A DNA stretch of 64,000 nt from Rallus limicola (GCA_022605955.1 JAKCOZ010000018.1:9370001-9434000), one strand, 5' to 3'; counted from the first letter of the stretch, positions 36,302 through 49,669 are shown. Notes: generated by a model not told the origin, from the sequence alone. Numbers and translations: made by a program.

Positions 36302-36860
36302 ATCATAGAACCATGGAATCTCCTGAGTTAGAAGGGACTCATAAGCATCATCAAGTCCAACTCCTGGCTTCACATAGGGCCAGTCAGGTCAGGGCATGGG
36401 ACTGAGAGCATTGTCCAGATGCTTCTTGAGCTCAGTCAAGCTCAGTGCTGTGAGCACTTCCCTGGGGAGCCTGTTCCAGTGCCAGACCACCCTCTCAGCA
36501 AAGAACCTCTTCCTAACCTCCAATTTAAACCTCCCCTGTCACAGCTTCATGCCATTCCCTCCAGTTCTATCCCTGGTCACTAAAGCAAGAACATTGCCTG
36601 CCCCTTTGCTCCCCCTCGTCAGGAAGCCCCAGATCACAACAGGGTCTCCCCTCAGCCTGCTTTTCTCCAGGCTGGACAAACTGAGGGACTTCATCTTCTC
36701 CTCGTAAGGCTTCCCTGCCAGACCCTTCACCACCCTTGTTGCTCTCCTCTGGGGGCTCTCCAATAGTTTTGTGTTCATCTTGTACTGTGTCACCCAAAAC
36801 TGCACACAGTGCTCAAGGTGAAGCCACACCAGTACAGTATGGAGGGGGAAGGATGCTTGA
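36302..36860 (-). mobile_element. CR1 LINE fragment, 5'-truncated, minus orientation
   Basis: This is the longest CR1 copy here. The 3' end lies at about 36302 (reverse complement of ATTCCATGGTTCTATGATT), with the body extending upward to about 36860. On the minus strand the frame from 36829 to 36539 still reads as the C-terminal part of CR1 ORF2 (reverse transcriptase protein). Recognisable blocks are HCVQFWVTQYK, LLESPQRRATRVVKGL, KPYEEKMKSL, LSSLEKSRLRGD and DRTGGNGMKL. The 3' UTR follows. Truncation removes the endonuclease and reverse transcriptase cores, so it is inactive. The long remaining frame suggests moderate age. Confidence 0.93.
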
Positions 36861-37084
36861 TAATTTCTAATGTTATACTCAAAAGGGTGGACACTATATT
36901 TTGCATTGAAATAATCATTAAGTCACTCGGCAAGTAGCTTTGCAGTGGAAGTGTTCCAGAGATAGTAGAAGGAATATTAGTATGCACAAGATGTGTTTCT
37001 CCAAAGACTGTACAGTAGGGGAAGACCTTGTTTTCTAGATGTCTTTAACAAAGGTTTTTTGAGAAAGAATTGCAAATGAAACAC

Positions 37085-37150
37085 TCTTTCATGGAGGCAA
37101 TTTGCATATGATTAGCCTTCTGGTTTTGTTAATTGTTTTCACCTAGAGGA
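37085..37150. promoter_or_regulatory. Octamer/homeodomain motif cluster
   Basis: ATTTGCAT at 37100-37107 is an exact POU octamer (reverse orientation). It is followed within 40 bases by TGATTAGC and GTTAATTG homeodomain-type cores. Several exact octamers are expected by chance in 64 kb of AT-rich DNA, so the weight rests on the clustering alone. No gene is adjacent. Confidence 0.18.
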
Positions 37151-37293
37151 GGTGGAAGAGTTCACTCTTTGTTTGGAAAATGACAATGCTTTTAGAACAT
37201 AGCACATTTTATTAGTGATAGGTGAGGCCTTTTTTTTAAACATTTTCAATAACTGCTACCAGTTTGATGGAGGTGATGATGCCCTTTCAAAAG

Positions 37294-37316
37294 AAAGGTC
37301 TCAATTTGAGACCTTT
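37294..37316. repeat. Perfect 23-base palindrome (11-bp arms)
   Basis: AAAGGTCTCAA and TTGAGACCTTT are exact reverse complements around a single central T (37305). Unlike the AT-rich hairpin at 5.9 kb, the arms have mixed composition, so chance formation is less likely. A dimeric transcription-factor site or a relic of a small inverted-repeat element are both possible. Confidence 0.75.
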
Positions 37317-37934
37317 TCAATAGCTTGCTCGAATTTTAATTTCCTTGTATTTCTATGTATGTGGCTTTTTCAAATAAAATAAGTACTTTTCTTTTGTATC
37401 TCTCTTCTCTTCCCTCCCCCCCCCAGTTCCCAGGGTATAATGTAACACCACACCCAGCAATAATGTTTTCATGATTACTTTTGTAAGGCTGTAACTTCAC
37501 AAGAACTCAGAAAGACCGAAAAATTTTAGAAGTGGGGTTTTTTTTTAAATCTTAGTCCATGCTCAAGAGCCAGATGTACTACCTGTATTTTTTTTGTCTT
37601 CCATTGCGTAGCTTTGAGGGGACACAAATGAACTTTGATCCATAGGCTCAGGATGTGATGGAGATGATCCTAGCTGTTGTAGCCTACCCTAATACATCGC
37701 TTCAGTTCAGATGTCTCTGGTTTTACTGTGTCTGAGCTGTCTTCCAAAGAACAAGTGTCTTTACCATTTCTGGTGCAGGGGTTAATTTGTGTGTAGGCAG
37801 TTTGGGTTTCTCTGTGCAGTTTAAATGTAGTTCGGGTGTCTCTATGTGGTGCAGCTTGGTCAGCACAAGCTTGGGGTATGTGTCTGTCCTTGAAATGATT
37901 GGATGGGAAAGATAGTCAGGGGGATTCAAAGAGG

Positions 37935-37994
37935 CTAATGATGTAGTTCAATGGATGAGAAACAGAATCAGAAGACTTCTGATTTACATTCCTG
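37935..37994 (+). repeat. MIR-like SINE fragment
   Basis: The block order follows the MIR head-to-core transition: TGTAGTTCAATGGATGAGAA, then CAGAATCAGAAGACTTCTGA, then a TTACATTCCTG end. In the consensus this corresponds to 'tagtataatggttaagagca', 'gagtcagaagacctggg' and 'ttcaaatcctg'. It is diverged and incomplete, and a T-rich run follows it. Confidence 0.4.
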
Positions 37995-40900
37995 TTTGTT
38001 TTGGGTTTTTTTTTTTCCTGTTTTTTTCCCAATGCAATCTGACCTAAAGCTTGATTGAGTTGCTGTGAAATAGAGACAGCACAGCCTTCATTGCTGTTTT
38101 GCTTCCTGATGTTTGTCAGCAACACAAGTAATGGCGGATAAATATTTACCTGCCATTGATTATAATGTTAATTAGGGAAACATTTAATGGAAGGAAGTTT
38201 GGATTCATGCCAGCAAATACTTTTGCAACTGCTCATATCTTTTTGTTGTAGTTTGGAATAGTCATGTCTAGTCTGACACTTCTACTTCCTTTGTCTGAAA
38301 GGTCAAAGATAATGAGAGATACTGCCCTTTTGGATATATGTGTTTAACAGAAGAAGAGAAAGACCCATACAATCTCTCACTCTTGGGTGTCAAATCTCTC
38401 TCCCAGACTCAAACATCACTGGGAAAAAGTTCTATTTATTTATTGCCTGAAGTGTTCTGTATCTCAAAAAAGTAATTTATTGCTCTCCAAAGATCCATTG
38501 TAAAGCCTATCATGTTTTTTATAAAGCTGACAGCATTGAAATCCACGAGCTTTTGCCACTGACATCACTTGTATAAGTCTGAGCTTTCAAGCCTTTACTT
38601 CTATTGTTCAACTGCTAACTTATTTATTTCCATAGTCACATATGTATGACTTCATTGCAGTTCTAGTTACATTTTCTGGAGATCAGCTCATTGATACATT
38701 GCACTGTTCTGTGTATTAGCTGCTTGGATGAGCTGAGTTTTCATAGGCTATTGGTCTGTTGGTGACTCTAAAAATTTGCCATAGTCATACGATTAAATAT
38801 GGCAAACATCTGTTTTAAGTAGTCTGACAAAAATCTGAACATCTGGAAAATATTGGTAAAGAAGCTAATTAAGTTTGTCAACTTACAAATTGTTATAGCA
38901 GGAAGTATTTAGAAGTAGCAGATAATTGAGATTTCATTCCTCTGGCCCCTTGTCCTTGGTATTGTTTATTTTAGTGTAACTGGAAGGACTATTTTTCTTA
39001 GCTTCTTCAAATTCACCCTCTGGATGCAAACTGAGAGATAGTTATCAGGTGCTGTGTTGCAACAGGCTACCCTTACAGTGGGAGAAGTGAGTGCTCGAAT
39101 CAGACTTTCATGCTTACATCTCACGTTTTAACCATTTTGAAACGCCAATATATATTAAACCTCCAAACACACCGATGACGAGTGCTCTCATCCTCATCGC
39201 TAATGACTTTGCTGTTCAGGTCTTTGAGGGTTTGCACATGGGTAGGGCTGTGTTACATCTTTCAGAAGACAGTTTCAGAGGGACCTGTGGGATTATCAAG
39301 AATTGATAATCACTGGCTTCTATATAAGAGCTCTAGATCTTGAGCTTTATCTTCAAAGTATTGCCTTGCTCAAAAAAATCTAAGACTAGACAAAACACTT
39401 CTTTCACACAAAAAAACCCTTCTTTGTGTCAGAGTGAGATTTTCATAAGCCATAGTGGGTTCAGACCTCAAGAATTATCACAGATAGCGCTATTTTTTTT
39501 ACTCCAAGAGCAAGAGACATCTCTGATTTAGTTTCTCAAATATTGTTATAGAAGACAAGTATATTTTAAAAAGTCAAATCTAAAACTAAATGCCCCTCAG
39601 ATCACACCTCTTTCTCTCTTGGGAGAAGAGATGCATAACGCAGTTCTGTGCAGTTGGATTTCTCAGTGGACTACTAGAACATGCCCAGATACCACAGTGA
39701 CCACCACAGCGTTAAAACCTGTATGTATATTAATTTTTAAAAGTCTGCCAGTTATTTTCCCTCCATTTCCTACCACATTTCTACAATTTTGGAAGGTAGT
39801 GATTTGTTCTACTTATGTCTAACCACATCTTGCCTGACTTAGGCCCTTAATGAAAATGAAGCTTTTGTCCCTATGAGTAATACCCCTTAGATGTAAAGAA
39901 ATTAAACATTAAGGGCTTTGCAGTGTTACTCACACAAAGAGAAGATATTAACAAATAGGCTTCTTTGAAAACACCCTTTTGCAGCTAAACCTTTAATGAT
40001 AAAGGGTTTCTTTGGAGTTTCTTGCTGAATTATCCACAGTATATCTATGAGCCTTCTGGCTCTTCAGAAAGCAGGCAAAATTTTGCATTGAATAAAAGTA
40101 ATTCCCACATGCCTGCCTATTCTTCCCACCAAAAAAAGAGAGACATGAATAAATTAAGGTACAAATGAATGTAAATGTCAAGTTAATAGTGGAAATACAC
40201 AGTAGGAAAGAAGAAATGTATGTTTTTGTCTCCAGCAGCAAATACCCTGGTGACCATATTTGACAGAAGCTAATTGAGCAGTAATTGTTATTAATGTCTC
40301 TTGTCTTTGCTGTCCACATCAGTTCTGGCTGGGTAGAGCTTTGGAAACAGCGATCATTTTTAGGCTCTTTGATAGGATTTGAAATGTTCTTTTCCCATAT
40401 ACTCAGAAATATTGAGTTCTGTTTAAAAAAAAAAAATCAGTAATTAAGGTTTCTGACTAACTGGAGCTCATCTTCAAATGAACAGTGTCAGTGCATGATT
40501 TGTGATGATAGCTACTGACTGTCTCTGGCTTTGGTTTTCATACTGGCACTCCACAGTGATGTTGGTTATCCCTCTTTATTAAAACTTTTGACCCAGTGAA
40601 AGGAATTAATAAAGTATAAGGTAGTTTGTAAGACTGGCCATAAGGACTGATGGGTCTTCAGAAAGCTGTTCTTTGCTATTCTTTGCTGATCAGCCATGGT
40701 GCTGCCAGCACTCACATTTCAGGGGAGCTTCTGGTGACATACTGAGGTTCAGAACCTGTGCTCTGCTCTTAGGTGTCTTTTTTTCTCACAAGATCTTTAG
40801 GCCTACTGGAAAGGCATTAGGGAAAGAGCTGGGTACAGATCTTTCCACAAGAAGGACTTGCTGCTTGCAGAGAACCTCATGGCCAAGTCTGGCTCCACAG

Positions 40901-43900
40901 GCATTGGGACTGTGTTTGGTCTGCATCTTGCAGTTAAGGAATCTTTTGTACACAGACTTTTGACTGACATTTTTCCAATGGTAAAGACATGCCTGACATC
41001 TCTCCCCTGTGTTTTGTCTGGTGCCTCTGTACAGTTTCATTTTCCCATTCCCAGTGATTGTACTGCTGAAGTATCCCCTCTACTGGGTAACATGTTTGCA
41101 CAAAACATTAGGAAAAATCTGCCTTCCAAATTCTTGTAAAAATCGGTTTATTATTAGCCAAAGGCTTCAAAGGAGTCTGACACACATGCATGCATGTGGA
41201 AGTTCATACATGCACAGTGTAACTGCATTAGCTTCACTTCCATATGAAAACAGTTTGCAAAAGGTAACAGTCAAATCATTCCAAATTTCTGAGGGATTAG
41301 AGTTAGGATAGTGTGTGGTTTACAGTAATGACTGAGCTAGCTGCCAAGAGGAGATTTTGACCTGCTGCTCCTCAAAGGCAAAAGGTATTTGAGGGAGATT
41401 TAGTTTATTGTTAATCTTTAGGTGTGCACAGGCATCATTTCCTTTTTGCTATGCCAGCTGGGACTCTGCAGTCCTCTGCAGACTTATCAAGCCTTTCCTA
41501 GCTCGAATCCTTTATGGGCTAAGTGGTTAATGAAGAATGCACTTGAAATTATGTGTAGAAACAACATAAGAATCTACAGAGAAGGGCCAAATTTGGAATC
41601 TGGTCTTAATTTGGTTTGCTTTTCTGTGCTGGCAGCATTTTTAAGAGTGCAATACTTAAGTGCTATAATTGCACCTGTAAATTGTGTCCAAGTGACCTAG
41701 TCTACATCTGCAAATAACTGTGGAATTGAAAAGAACAGGTAGTGTTTTCAAATCTGGTCCCTGAATAATTTTCACTTTGCAGGGGGGCAGGGGGGAAGGA
41801 TAATTCTCAGTCTTAATCCCCCAATGTAAAAGTGAACCTGAGGTGAACCTAGGTGCTCACTTTCTTTGAAGTCAGGGTCTACATTAGGTAATCTCAATAA
41901 CTTGGAGAGAAAAAAAACTTAGCAAAATAGCTACTCTTGTTTTTCAAATGCTACATTTCTAAACAAGCATGAATCATACACTGGGTAAATCCAGTTGCAG
42001 GTTGGAGGTCAATTAAATAAATTTAGGTTACATCTCTGACAGCTTTGCACACATATCTAGAAGGTATATGTAATATAAGATTCCAGATTTCATACATTTT
42101 CCATGTGTATCATAGTGGCATAGATGAATCACGTGATATAACATATACATTTTTTCCTTTTGAGGTTATTACTTGAAATTACTTTCTGTTTCTTTTTATT
42201 TACCTCCTTTGTTACATATGGATGTTATTCACTTGATAGAAACGAGAGAAATTGTTTTGGCTTTCTCTTGCCCTGTGACTCCTAATTATCCAATACTTGT
42301 ATTTTTCCAACTGGGTTTTTTGGTTTGGGGTTTGTTGAGTTTTTTTTTCCCTTCTCAGTGTTTTGGATGAGGAAGAACATTTCTATAAAAATCTATTCTG
42401 TCCCTGGAGCAAAATGGCTCAGACTCATTCCTGGCTGCAGATCTGACAAGGAGAGGTTCTGAACCATCAGCAACTTTCATAAAGCCAATATTTCCCTCTG
42501 CAGTAGGGAAATTCTTTACACAAGAACTCAGGTGCCCAGTCAATGCTACAGCTTATTCCCAGGAACGACAGCGTTTCTGAATGTTGCACATTACCTGGGA
42601 GGAGACAACTAAGGGGATCATTGATTTACTCTGCAAATATGGGCCAAGACAGTCTGTAATGTAGATTGGAAACACCAGCAATTCTAACCTGCCTTTCTGT
42701 CCGCCCTTGGTGCTTACCCATATCAGCTGGTATCAACAGCGAGAAGATACAGTGCCCATGTATGCCAAGGTGGTGAGGCAGGTCATTCCAAGCATCTGAA
42801 ACCTGGGTGGCCACAGCAGTCTTTGAAACAGAGTGTCTAAAGCCAGCTCAGGTGAGACCATATGCACTGCACTGGCAGAACTTCCAGGAGAAAAGTCTCC
42901 CCATGCTAATTTTGCCCACCTAATTAAAATGTAGCAGAAATAGTCTCTTTCCCAGCTTCTAGGTGCTTATACTCCTTGGATAACCTTTTGCGACTCTATT
43001 CAGCTCACTCCTTCCCAGCTGTGAGAAATCTGTACCTGAACCCTGCAAATCTAATGTGCTGTTTGCTGAAACCACTGCAAAACCTTTCATTGGTTCAAGC
43101 TGGCTTTGGTTCAGGACCCACTCCCCGTTAGAAGAGCTGATCCCCACTGCTGCTTTGGGCTTTTGGGCAACTGTGAGTTACTGAAATGCTGAGTTGAAGA
43201 TTTTGTGTACAAAAATGCTTTCTGAAGAAGTGTTTCCCTTTCAAGGCATCACAGATTTTTGTCATAATACCTCTAAAGAGGTATTTCCTCTGCCAAGCAG
43301 CTAGCCAGGAAGCTGGATGCTCTGAATGCTGAGCATTAGTGATTCAGAGCAGGAGCAATAAGTGAAATGAGGCCCACTGAAGGCCCTTTTCGAAAGGTTA
43401 TTTGGTTTCTCATAGTATCCCTGCTTGGTAAGGTTCCAGTGTTTGGAGTCCAGGTAATTCTCCTCGCTACCAGAATACCCCTGCCCCCTGCAGCCATCCA
43501 CTCCAACTCCCTGCCAAGTAATAATGTTTGGACTACAGGTTTAGGGATTTCCTTGCTGCATTTTAATGCAGGTGGCATAAGAACATGCCAGACAGTTGGT
43601 CTGGAGTTTAATGTGAAACTTTTTTTTTTCCTCCTGAGGATAGGTAGGAGTCAAATAGCAACAATGTGAATCTGTACTCTGCCAGCCTGAAGAAAGAACC
43701 AAATAACCAGGACAAATGTTTCTCTCTGTTCAATCTCATCTGAAATCCCTCTAAAATCCAAATGCACACAGGAGCTAGAAATAAACATTTATGCACCTTT
43801 TCCAGCCCCACTGGACTTCAATCTACCATAAACACTTACTACAGCTATTTAAAAAAAAAAAATCATGTATTATCAGTTGATCCTTCTATAGAGGTTGTAT

Positions 43901-44482
43901 CTGCCTATTTGATTTGAATTTCAATGCTATTGTTTTGTGTGTGTTCAACTACAAAGAGAAGAAAAGGGTTTTGTTGTTATTCTTCATCAACTGATCTAAT
44001 GCAAGAGGAAAATTGCTGGTAATTATCTTTATAGCAATTATGCTGGCCCAAACACAGTAAGTGCAAGCACATTCCTTGTTATTTATTACAGAAAGATCTT
44101 AAACCACAGACTCCTTAGAATGCACAGCATTTTAATTCATGGACTTTGATGAAACTTATTTTAATGTAGCTTTGTTTTCCTTATTAAATGACAAGAAAAA
44201 ATAATTACAACAGATCTGGTAGTGCTTTAATGTTGTCAAGTTGCTGAGTGTATTTCAGTAGTTAAATTTCATGGCTGTGAAATGCATGGCTGCTCTACAG
44301 GTGTTTTCTCAACCAATTACAAATATGTAAAGTCTGAACCTTTATCAGATTTTACGCTTGAACATGAAAAAAATTTTTTTCCTCTTAGTAGAATTTATCT
44401 TCATCTGCAGGGAGCTGGTTGTCTTTTTATAAATCTGTATCTGATGTATGTTGCTGCATACTAAATTTAATAAAGTTTTGAG

Positions 44483-44500
44483 ATCAGAGATATCTCTGAT
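44483..44500. repeat. Perfect 18-bp palindrome
   Basis: ATCAGAGATATCTCTGAT equals its own reverse complement, with no loop. It lies just after an AATAAAG at 44469. It could bind a symmetric dimer. No neighbouring gene gives it a context. Confidence 0.8.
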
Positions 44501-45098
44501 TTTTCAGGGAGGACACTGTGGAACTTGTTCTGGTGCTTTGGATCATCACAGCTTCTGAATTATGTTACTTGTCCATGCTGTGGTATGAGCCTGTAATACT
44601 TCCCTTTCTGATAATGCAGCTCCTGACTTACTACCTGGCTGGATGAGCATTGTAAACTCACTCACCACCAGATATAGTCAGAACGGTTGAAAATCATCAG
44701 CTTTTACGTAGGAAGCAAATTATTTTTCCGTGAAACTTTTCCACTCTGGGGGTTGGTTCTGCTGTCTTTAGTGTTCCCCCAAAACAGATTTTCCTCAGAA
44801 AGGGAAAACAGCAATGAGCTAATCAGTATTGCCATTCAGAAGTGCTGCCGCACTGCTCAACAAGAGCGGTCTTTCCTCTGCTTCACATCCATGCTCTCCT
44901 GCTCCATGGAAGGAAGCAACTGAGTGTCATGTGCTCCTTGCTCCAACCAGAGTGCCTGGAGCATAAAACAGTAGCTCAGCGGCCTGCTGGAACTGAGGTA
45001 CTTTCTTAGCTCTGGCAGAAAGCATTGGCTTTGGATTTTTTCCCTCCTAATAATTTTCTATGCAGATTTTTGGTTTTTTTTTCAAGTTGCGTCCAATA

Positions 45099-45115
45099 CA
45101 CGTGTGTGTGTGTGC
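45099..45115. repeat. (GT)n microsatellite
   Basis: A short CACGTGTGTGTGTGTGT tract of alternating purine and pyrimidine. It is followed a few bases later by ACACATATATGTG, which is nearly its inverse. Confidence 0.7.
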
Positions 45116-47627
45116 CCATACACATATATGTGCTTTCCTGCCTTTGGTGCCAGTGCCACCAATGGCCTCACAAAGCAAGGACCAAGGGCAAAGCGTCACA
45201 AGATCTCTCTGTCCCTGCTCCTGACAGGGAAATTGAGGGGTTTTTTTCCCTGAAGACAATTAGCCATGTTGAATGCAGTCTGGTTTTAAATCTATCAGTG
45301 CAGGGTGGGAAGGGAAGGTTCATCCAGTCTCCTGAGGCAGCTTTTGAAGATTAATTCACTAATATATGTTAATTTTGGAAAGCTACAGCTGGGTGATAAG
45401 TATCTGCATTAATGTTTGGATATTGATACTTACGGAATAAGCGTTTATCTCCTTTTATAGCTTCTCTGTTGGACAAATCCACAATTTATGCAGTCTCTGA
45501 AACACAATAGACTCTTCCCAGAGTGTCTTTCTGCACACTATGTTTCCAAACAGAGTTAGGGGTGCAGCGCCATCTTCCACTTGAATTTAAAATTTTGGTG
45601 AAACTATAGGAAATGCCTTATAACTCCTGAATGGCTGTAACAACACCTGTGATATTCTATGTGTATTTTGGGGATAATTCTGTTTCTAACTGGCAATGTT
45701 AATCTTCATTTGGATGAGCAATTCCGCTCCACTCCAGAGTAATATGCTCACAAACAGATTAATTTTAGGATATTCTACTTGATGATGGGGTTTAAAAACA
45801 TAATAAATGTCTGAATATTCTTTCTCTAATTATTGATTTACTCTGAAACAGTTTTGATTTTTTGACTCATACACTTTAGGCCAACAAATGAATGCCAGTA
45901 ACAGTCCTACCTGGTATTTGACAATTTGTCCATCCACAGCTGCCCCTGACACATCTGTGTCTATCACTGAGCACTTCTCCTGAGTAGGTACTCATAACCT
46001 CTCCAGATTTGTTGGTAGCTTTTTTGATGTGCCCCAAGAGAGAATAGGATGAGACAATCATATTTAACCCTGTGTCTGAAACAAAGGCTTTGAACAAGGG
46101 TGAGAGACTCATTTGACTTACTTCATCACCAAGCCTATACAAATTAAACCTGAACATTACTCACAGTATGACTTGCAATTATGTTGATTAATCATATGTT
46201 ACTGAGAAAATGGAAACTCATTTATAACAGGCATTAATAATCTATTGTGTCATTTTTGATTTCTTAAAGCTCTATTCCAGGGACAATTCCACTCCCAGTG
46301 AGCTGGTTAATTCTATTTCTCTTCCACTTTATTTGTAATTAATTTTTTAAAATGTTGTTTACATGAAATACAATTAATTTAACACAGTTCTTTAAAGAAA
46401 AGGAATATATAAACTGATTTGGCTGTACGTTATTTCAAGACTGATACTGGAAATAGAGATGTTTTCCAAAGTAATATAAATATGTGAATGTTAGTTGACC
46501 TTTGGTTTGTTATATTGCAGCTAGTAATATGTGCATTTAATTTTGAAAAGTATATTGATCTTTGAACCATCTTCTAAACAAAAATGGAGGTAATGATGAA
46601 AAGAATTATATGGGAAACTATTTAGCTAGTAAAGAAAGATGTTTGTTTATCTATGAAATAGCACCCTGGTACTCTGAATCTTGGGAAACAGGGAAGCCAT
46701 GTACACTGACCCCCAGAAGAGACTTATGGTGTCATTTTGGCTGCAAATTTTGTGGGACAAAGAAAAAGGTGGTGTTTGCTGGTAAGAAAAGCAGAAGTGC
46801 TGTCTGCAGGATTGTTTTGCCAGTAGCTTTTAATAGCAGTGTCCTGAGTTAAAACATCCATCTAGTGCCTTATGTTAATACTGACACATGTAAAGAGGGT
46901 CTTGCTTTCAGCTGGACCCAGTTCTTATGAGTTCTCTCTTTCAGACTAACTTACTCCCTTTTTGAAGGGAAACTCCAAACTCTAAACCTTTGAAACTAAC
47001 CCATTCTCTTTCCACTGTCCCTTTTTCTCTTCTACCTCCTCAGATTAAAGCCCATTCTGATGCAAGCACACAGCCCATACCCTGTCCCAAGGCATGGATC
47101 AACACCAGGTATGAATCCCACTCTTTCAAGATAGTCTGGCTCTCCCAGAACTACCCTTGGAGAAGGAGTTACTCTCTGGTATTTTCTAGCTGTCTTTATA
47201 TTCATACTGGAATGCCAGAATTAATGATGGGAGCATTGTGTTTACCAGAAGCTGAATCTGGACATCACTTCAGTGGTTTGAGGAGTTGTTTTGTTTCAAA
47301 TTCATCTGTCTGAGGCAGTCATAGACAGTGACTCTATGTAACTTTCAATTACTATATACCTACGTGACTTTAATAAACTAGTTACAAATGGATTCCTCTG
47401 TCACGTGGCGTTATCAGTTCTTTAAACTTAGGTTGTTGGGGAGGTCAAATGTGAATAGCTCATTCTAAGATTGAAATAAAATATGCCAAGAGTAATGCTT
47501 TGAGGCAGTGATTAACATTTTCCTATTCAACCTTGCTGAGAGATTGCTGTTACATCCTTTTATTAATGTGCAAGTTCTCTTTTGCAACCAAGTGATGCAG
47601 CCTTTTGTAATTTAGATAATAAGGAGA

Positions 47628-47643
47628 GTTGTTGTTGTTGTTT
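47628..47643. repeat. (GTT)n microsatellite
   Basis: Five uninterrupted GTT units and part of a sixth. Short, and of no evident function. Confidence 0.75.
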
Positions 47644-48111
47644 AATAAAAAGAATGATAATTTATTGACACTTGGATCGCACAGTGCCGTGAGTGTAATG
47701 AAACTGAACAACCTAATTTCATTGCTCCCTGTGCACTCCATGCTAATTAAAAACAACAATCAATATGGGTGTAGCATTGTCAACAAAGGCGTCAAAAGAC
47801 TGAGCTGTGGCCAAAAGGCCGATGACAGTTTTCAAGGATGAGGCAGATGGGCGGGAGGTTGAAAAGAAACCAAGAATGATGCAGAAGGCAGCAGCTGGAA
47901 ATTCTGCTAGTGAGATTTTTGGACTTTCAGTTGAGTGTTTTATGGCTTTTCTTCTTTGCCTCTCATATTTTGTCCAGATGATCCCTTTGATAAAATTTGT
48001 TTCTGTGCATGGTGATGATTATTATGTCTCTGATATAGAAAGATACTTCTTAAACTAGGGCACTGAGATTTGCTAGTGTGAAAAGAAGCTTTCCTTAATG
48101 GGTCTAGCCTG

Positions 48112-48190
48112 TGCAAACCCTCACATCACAGTTGCTTCCACTGAAGTTAATGGCAAAATTCCCATTGCTGCTGGTGCGATCAGGATCTTG
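48112..48190. repeat. Imperfect palindromic short repeat, copy 4
   Basis: The centre reads CCACTGAAGTTAATGGCAAA at 48139-48158, followed by ATTCCCATTG and the right arm GATCAGGATC. The left flank (GTGCAAACCCTCACATCACA) fits an extended version of the repeat. The core differs from copy 1 (TGAAGTCAATGGCAAA) by one base, which is strong for two short segments 48 kb apart. Confidence 0.45.
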
Positions 48191-49669
48191 CTGCAAAAGT
48201 CCCACTGTACAAGGCTCCTTGCAGAGGTCAGGGCGGCCAGACCAACAATGTTCCCCGATTATCATCCCAGAAGACTGCTCATGAATTTCAGCAGTCACCT
48301 CAGTTTCCATTAAAATGAAAAAGACTCAGTTTATCTTCATCTCCACAGATCACAATAAAAATGGTGGACGCAACAAAGGTCTTTACAAATAGCAGGGAGA
48401 GGTTTTGTGGGAACATTTTGAGCATCTTCTATGTGAGTTTTTTCAGAGTGCTATTTACCTATTTTATATATTCCTTTCACCACTCAGGTTACTGCAGTGT
48501 AACACAGACAAGCAACTATATTTCAAGTATTGCTAAAACCACCTCCCCTACTAAATGATTTCTCAACTCTCATTGACTTACCCTTTGGGAGCCAAGTGGA
48601 CTTTGCAATTCATTCACTGAAATTTGGCTTGCAAGCTCATCGAGGCTTTTTCAAACAACAGTGAAACAAATTCTGACAAGGGGGGACTCCTTAAGAGCAT
48701 TTCCAGAACCATCAGCCTCTGGAAAGGCAAAGCCAGAGGGATTTTGGTTCCAGTAACTCACTGATTCTGATTTAGTTAACTAATGAGCAATGTTGGGATG
48801 TCCCCTTTGGTGATGTTGAGATTGGTGGAAACCATAATGTGCTAGTTCTCTCTTGTGTCTCTGTGGGTCCTGTGAGTATAGATGTGCCTACAAATTTGTG
48901 GCATGCAAGTAGTAAAAGCAGGATAGAAAATACAGATGTCTGCATGGCTCTTTGGGAAGACAACCCTGTGGCTTTTATGAAGTTACATCAGGGAAAACAG
49001 ATCCTGCCTGACCAGTTTTTGAAAGTAGATGAAATTACCATATATCCTCCTTAGACTCAAGGCCCAAAATAACACCGTGCTGAGGGAAGCCTTCAGGGAA
49101 GCCTGTGAAAACAAAGAGCAGAAGAAGGGGAAAACAGAGAGCAGATGGTTTTCTCAGGGAAATCATCAAAAGGCTGATGGCAGCCTGTTTCCAAATTGAG
49201 GGGTTGTGCAGCTGGACCAAAACATCTGGTCAGTTTACAGTGGATGAAAAATTAGTCACTTTTTAGCAAAGGCAGTGAATTTGAAAATGTATTCTTCAGG
49301 GACTGTGTAGTTCATTAGTGTGTTTGCAGAACTGAGTTGCACAATCGAGAATTTTGAATAAAAGGCTGTTGGGACAATTTTGTTTCTGCCTATAAATCAC
49401 AAGCCAGAGCCTCAGATGGAGTAAACATGTACATGTGTATTGAGGTCAATGCAATTAGACTAAACCAGGGATGCAGATGAGAACCCAACTTACTTGTATT
49501 TAGCCTTTTCCTCCTCTTCACACAGAAGTGACAGAGACAAATGTCTTCAGAACGAGTCTTCTCCACACACAGATGTCCCTTCCTCTTCCAGGTAGAAACT
49601 TTTACACCCTCTTACCTGGTGGAAGAAAAGTGGGTGCTGAATGTGACCCTGAGTCAACCTCAGTGCATT

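Noticed and set aside
45567..45581. GCGCCATCTTCCAC, similar to a reverse CTCF core
   Set aside because: Mismatches fall in the most constrained positions of the motif.
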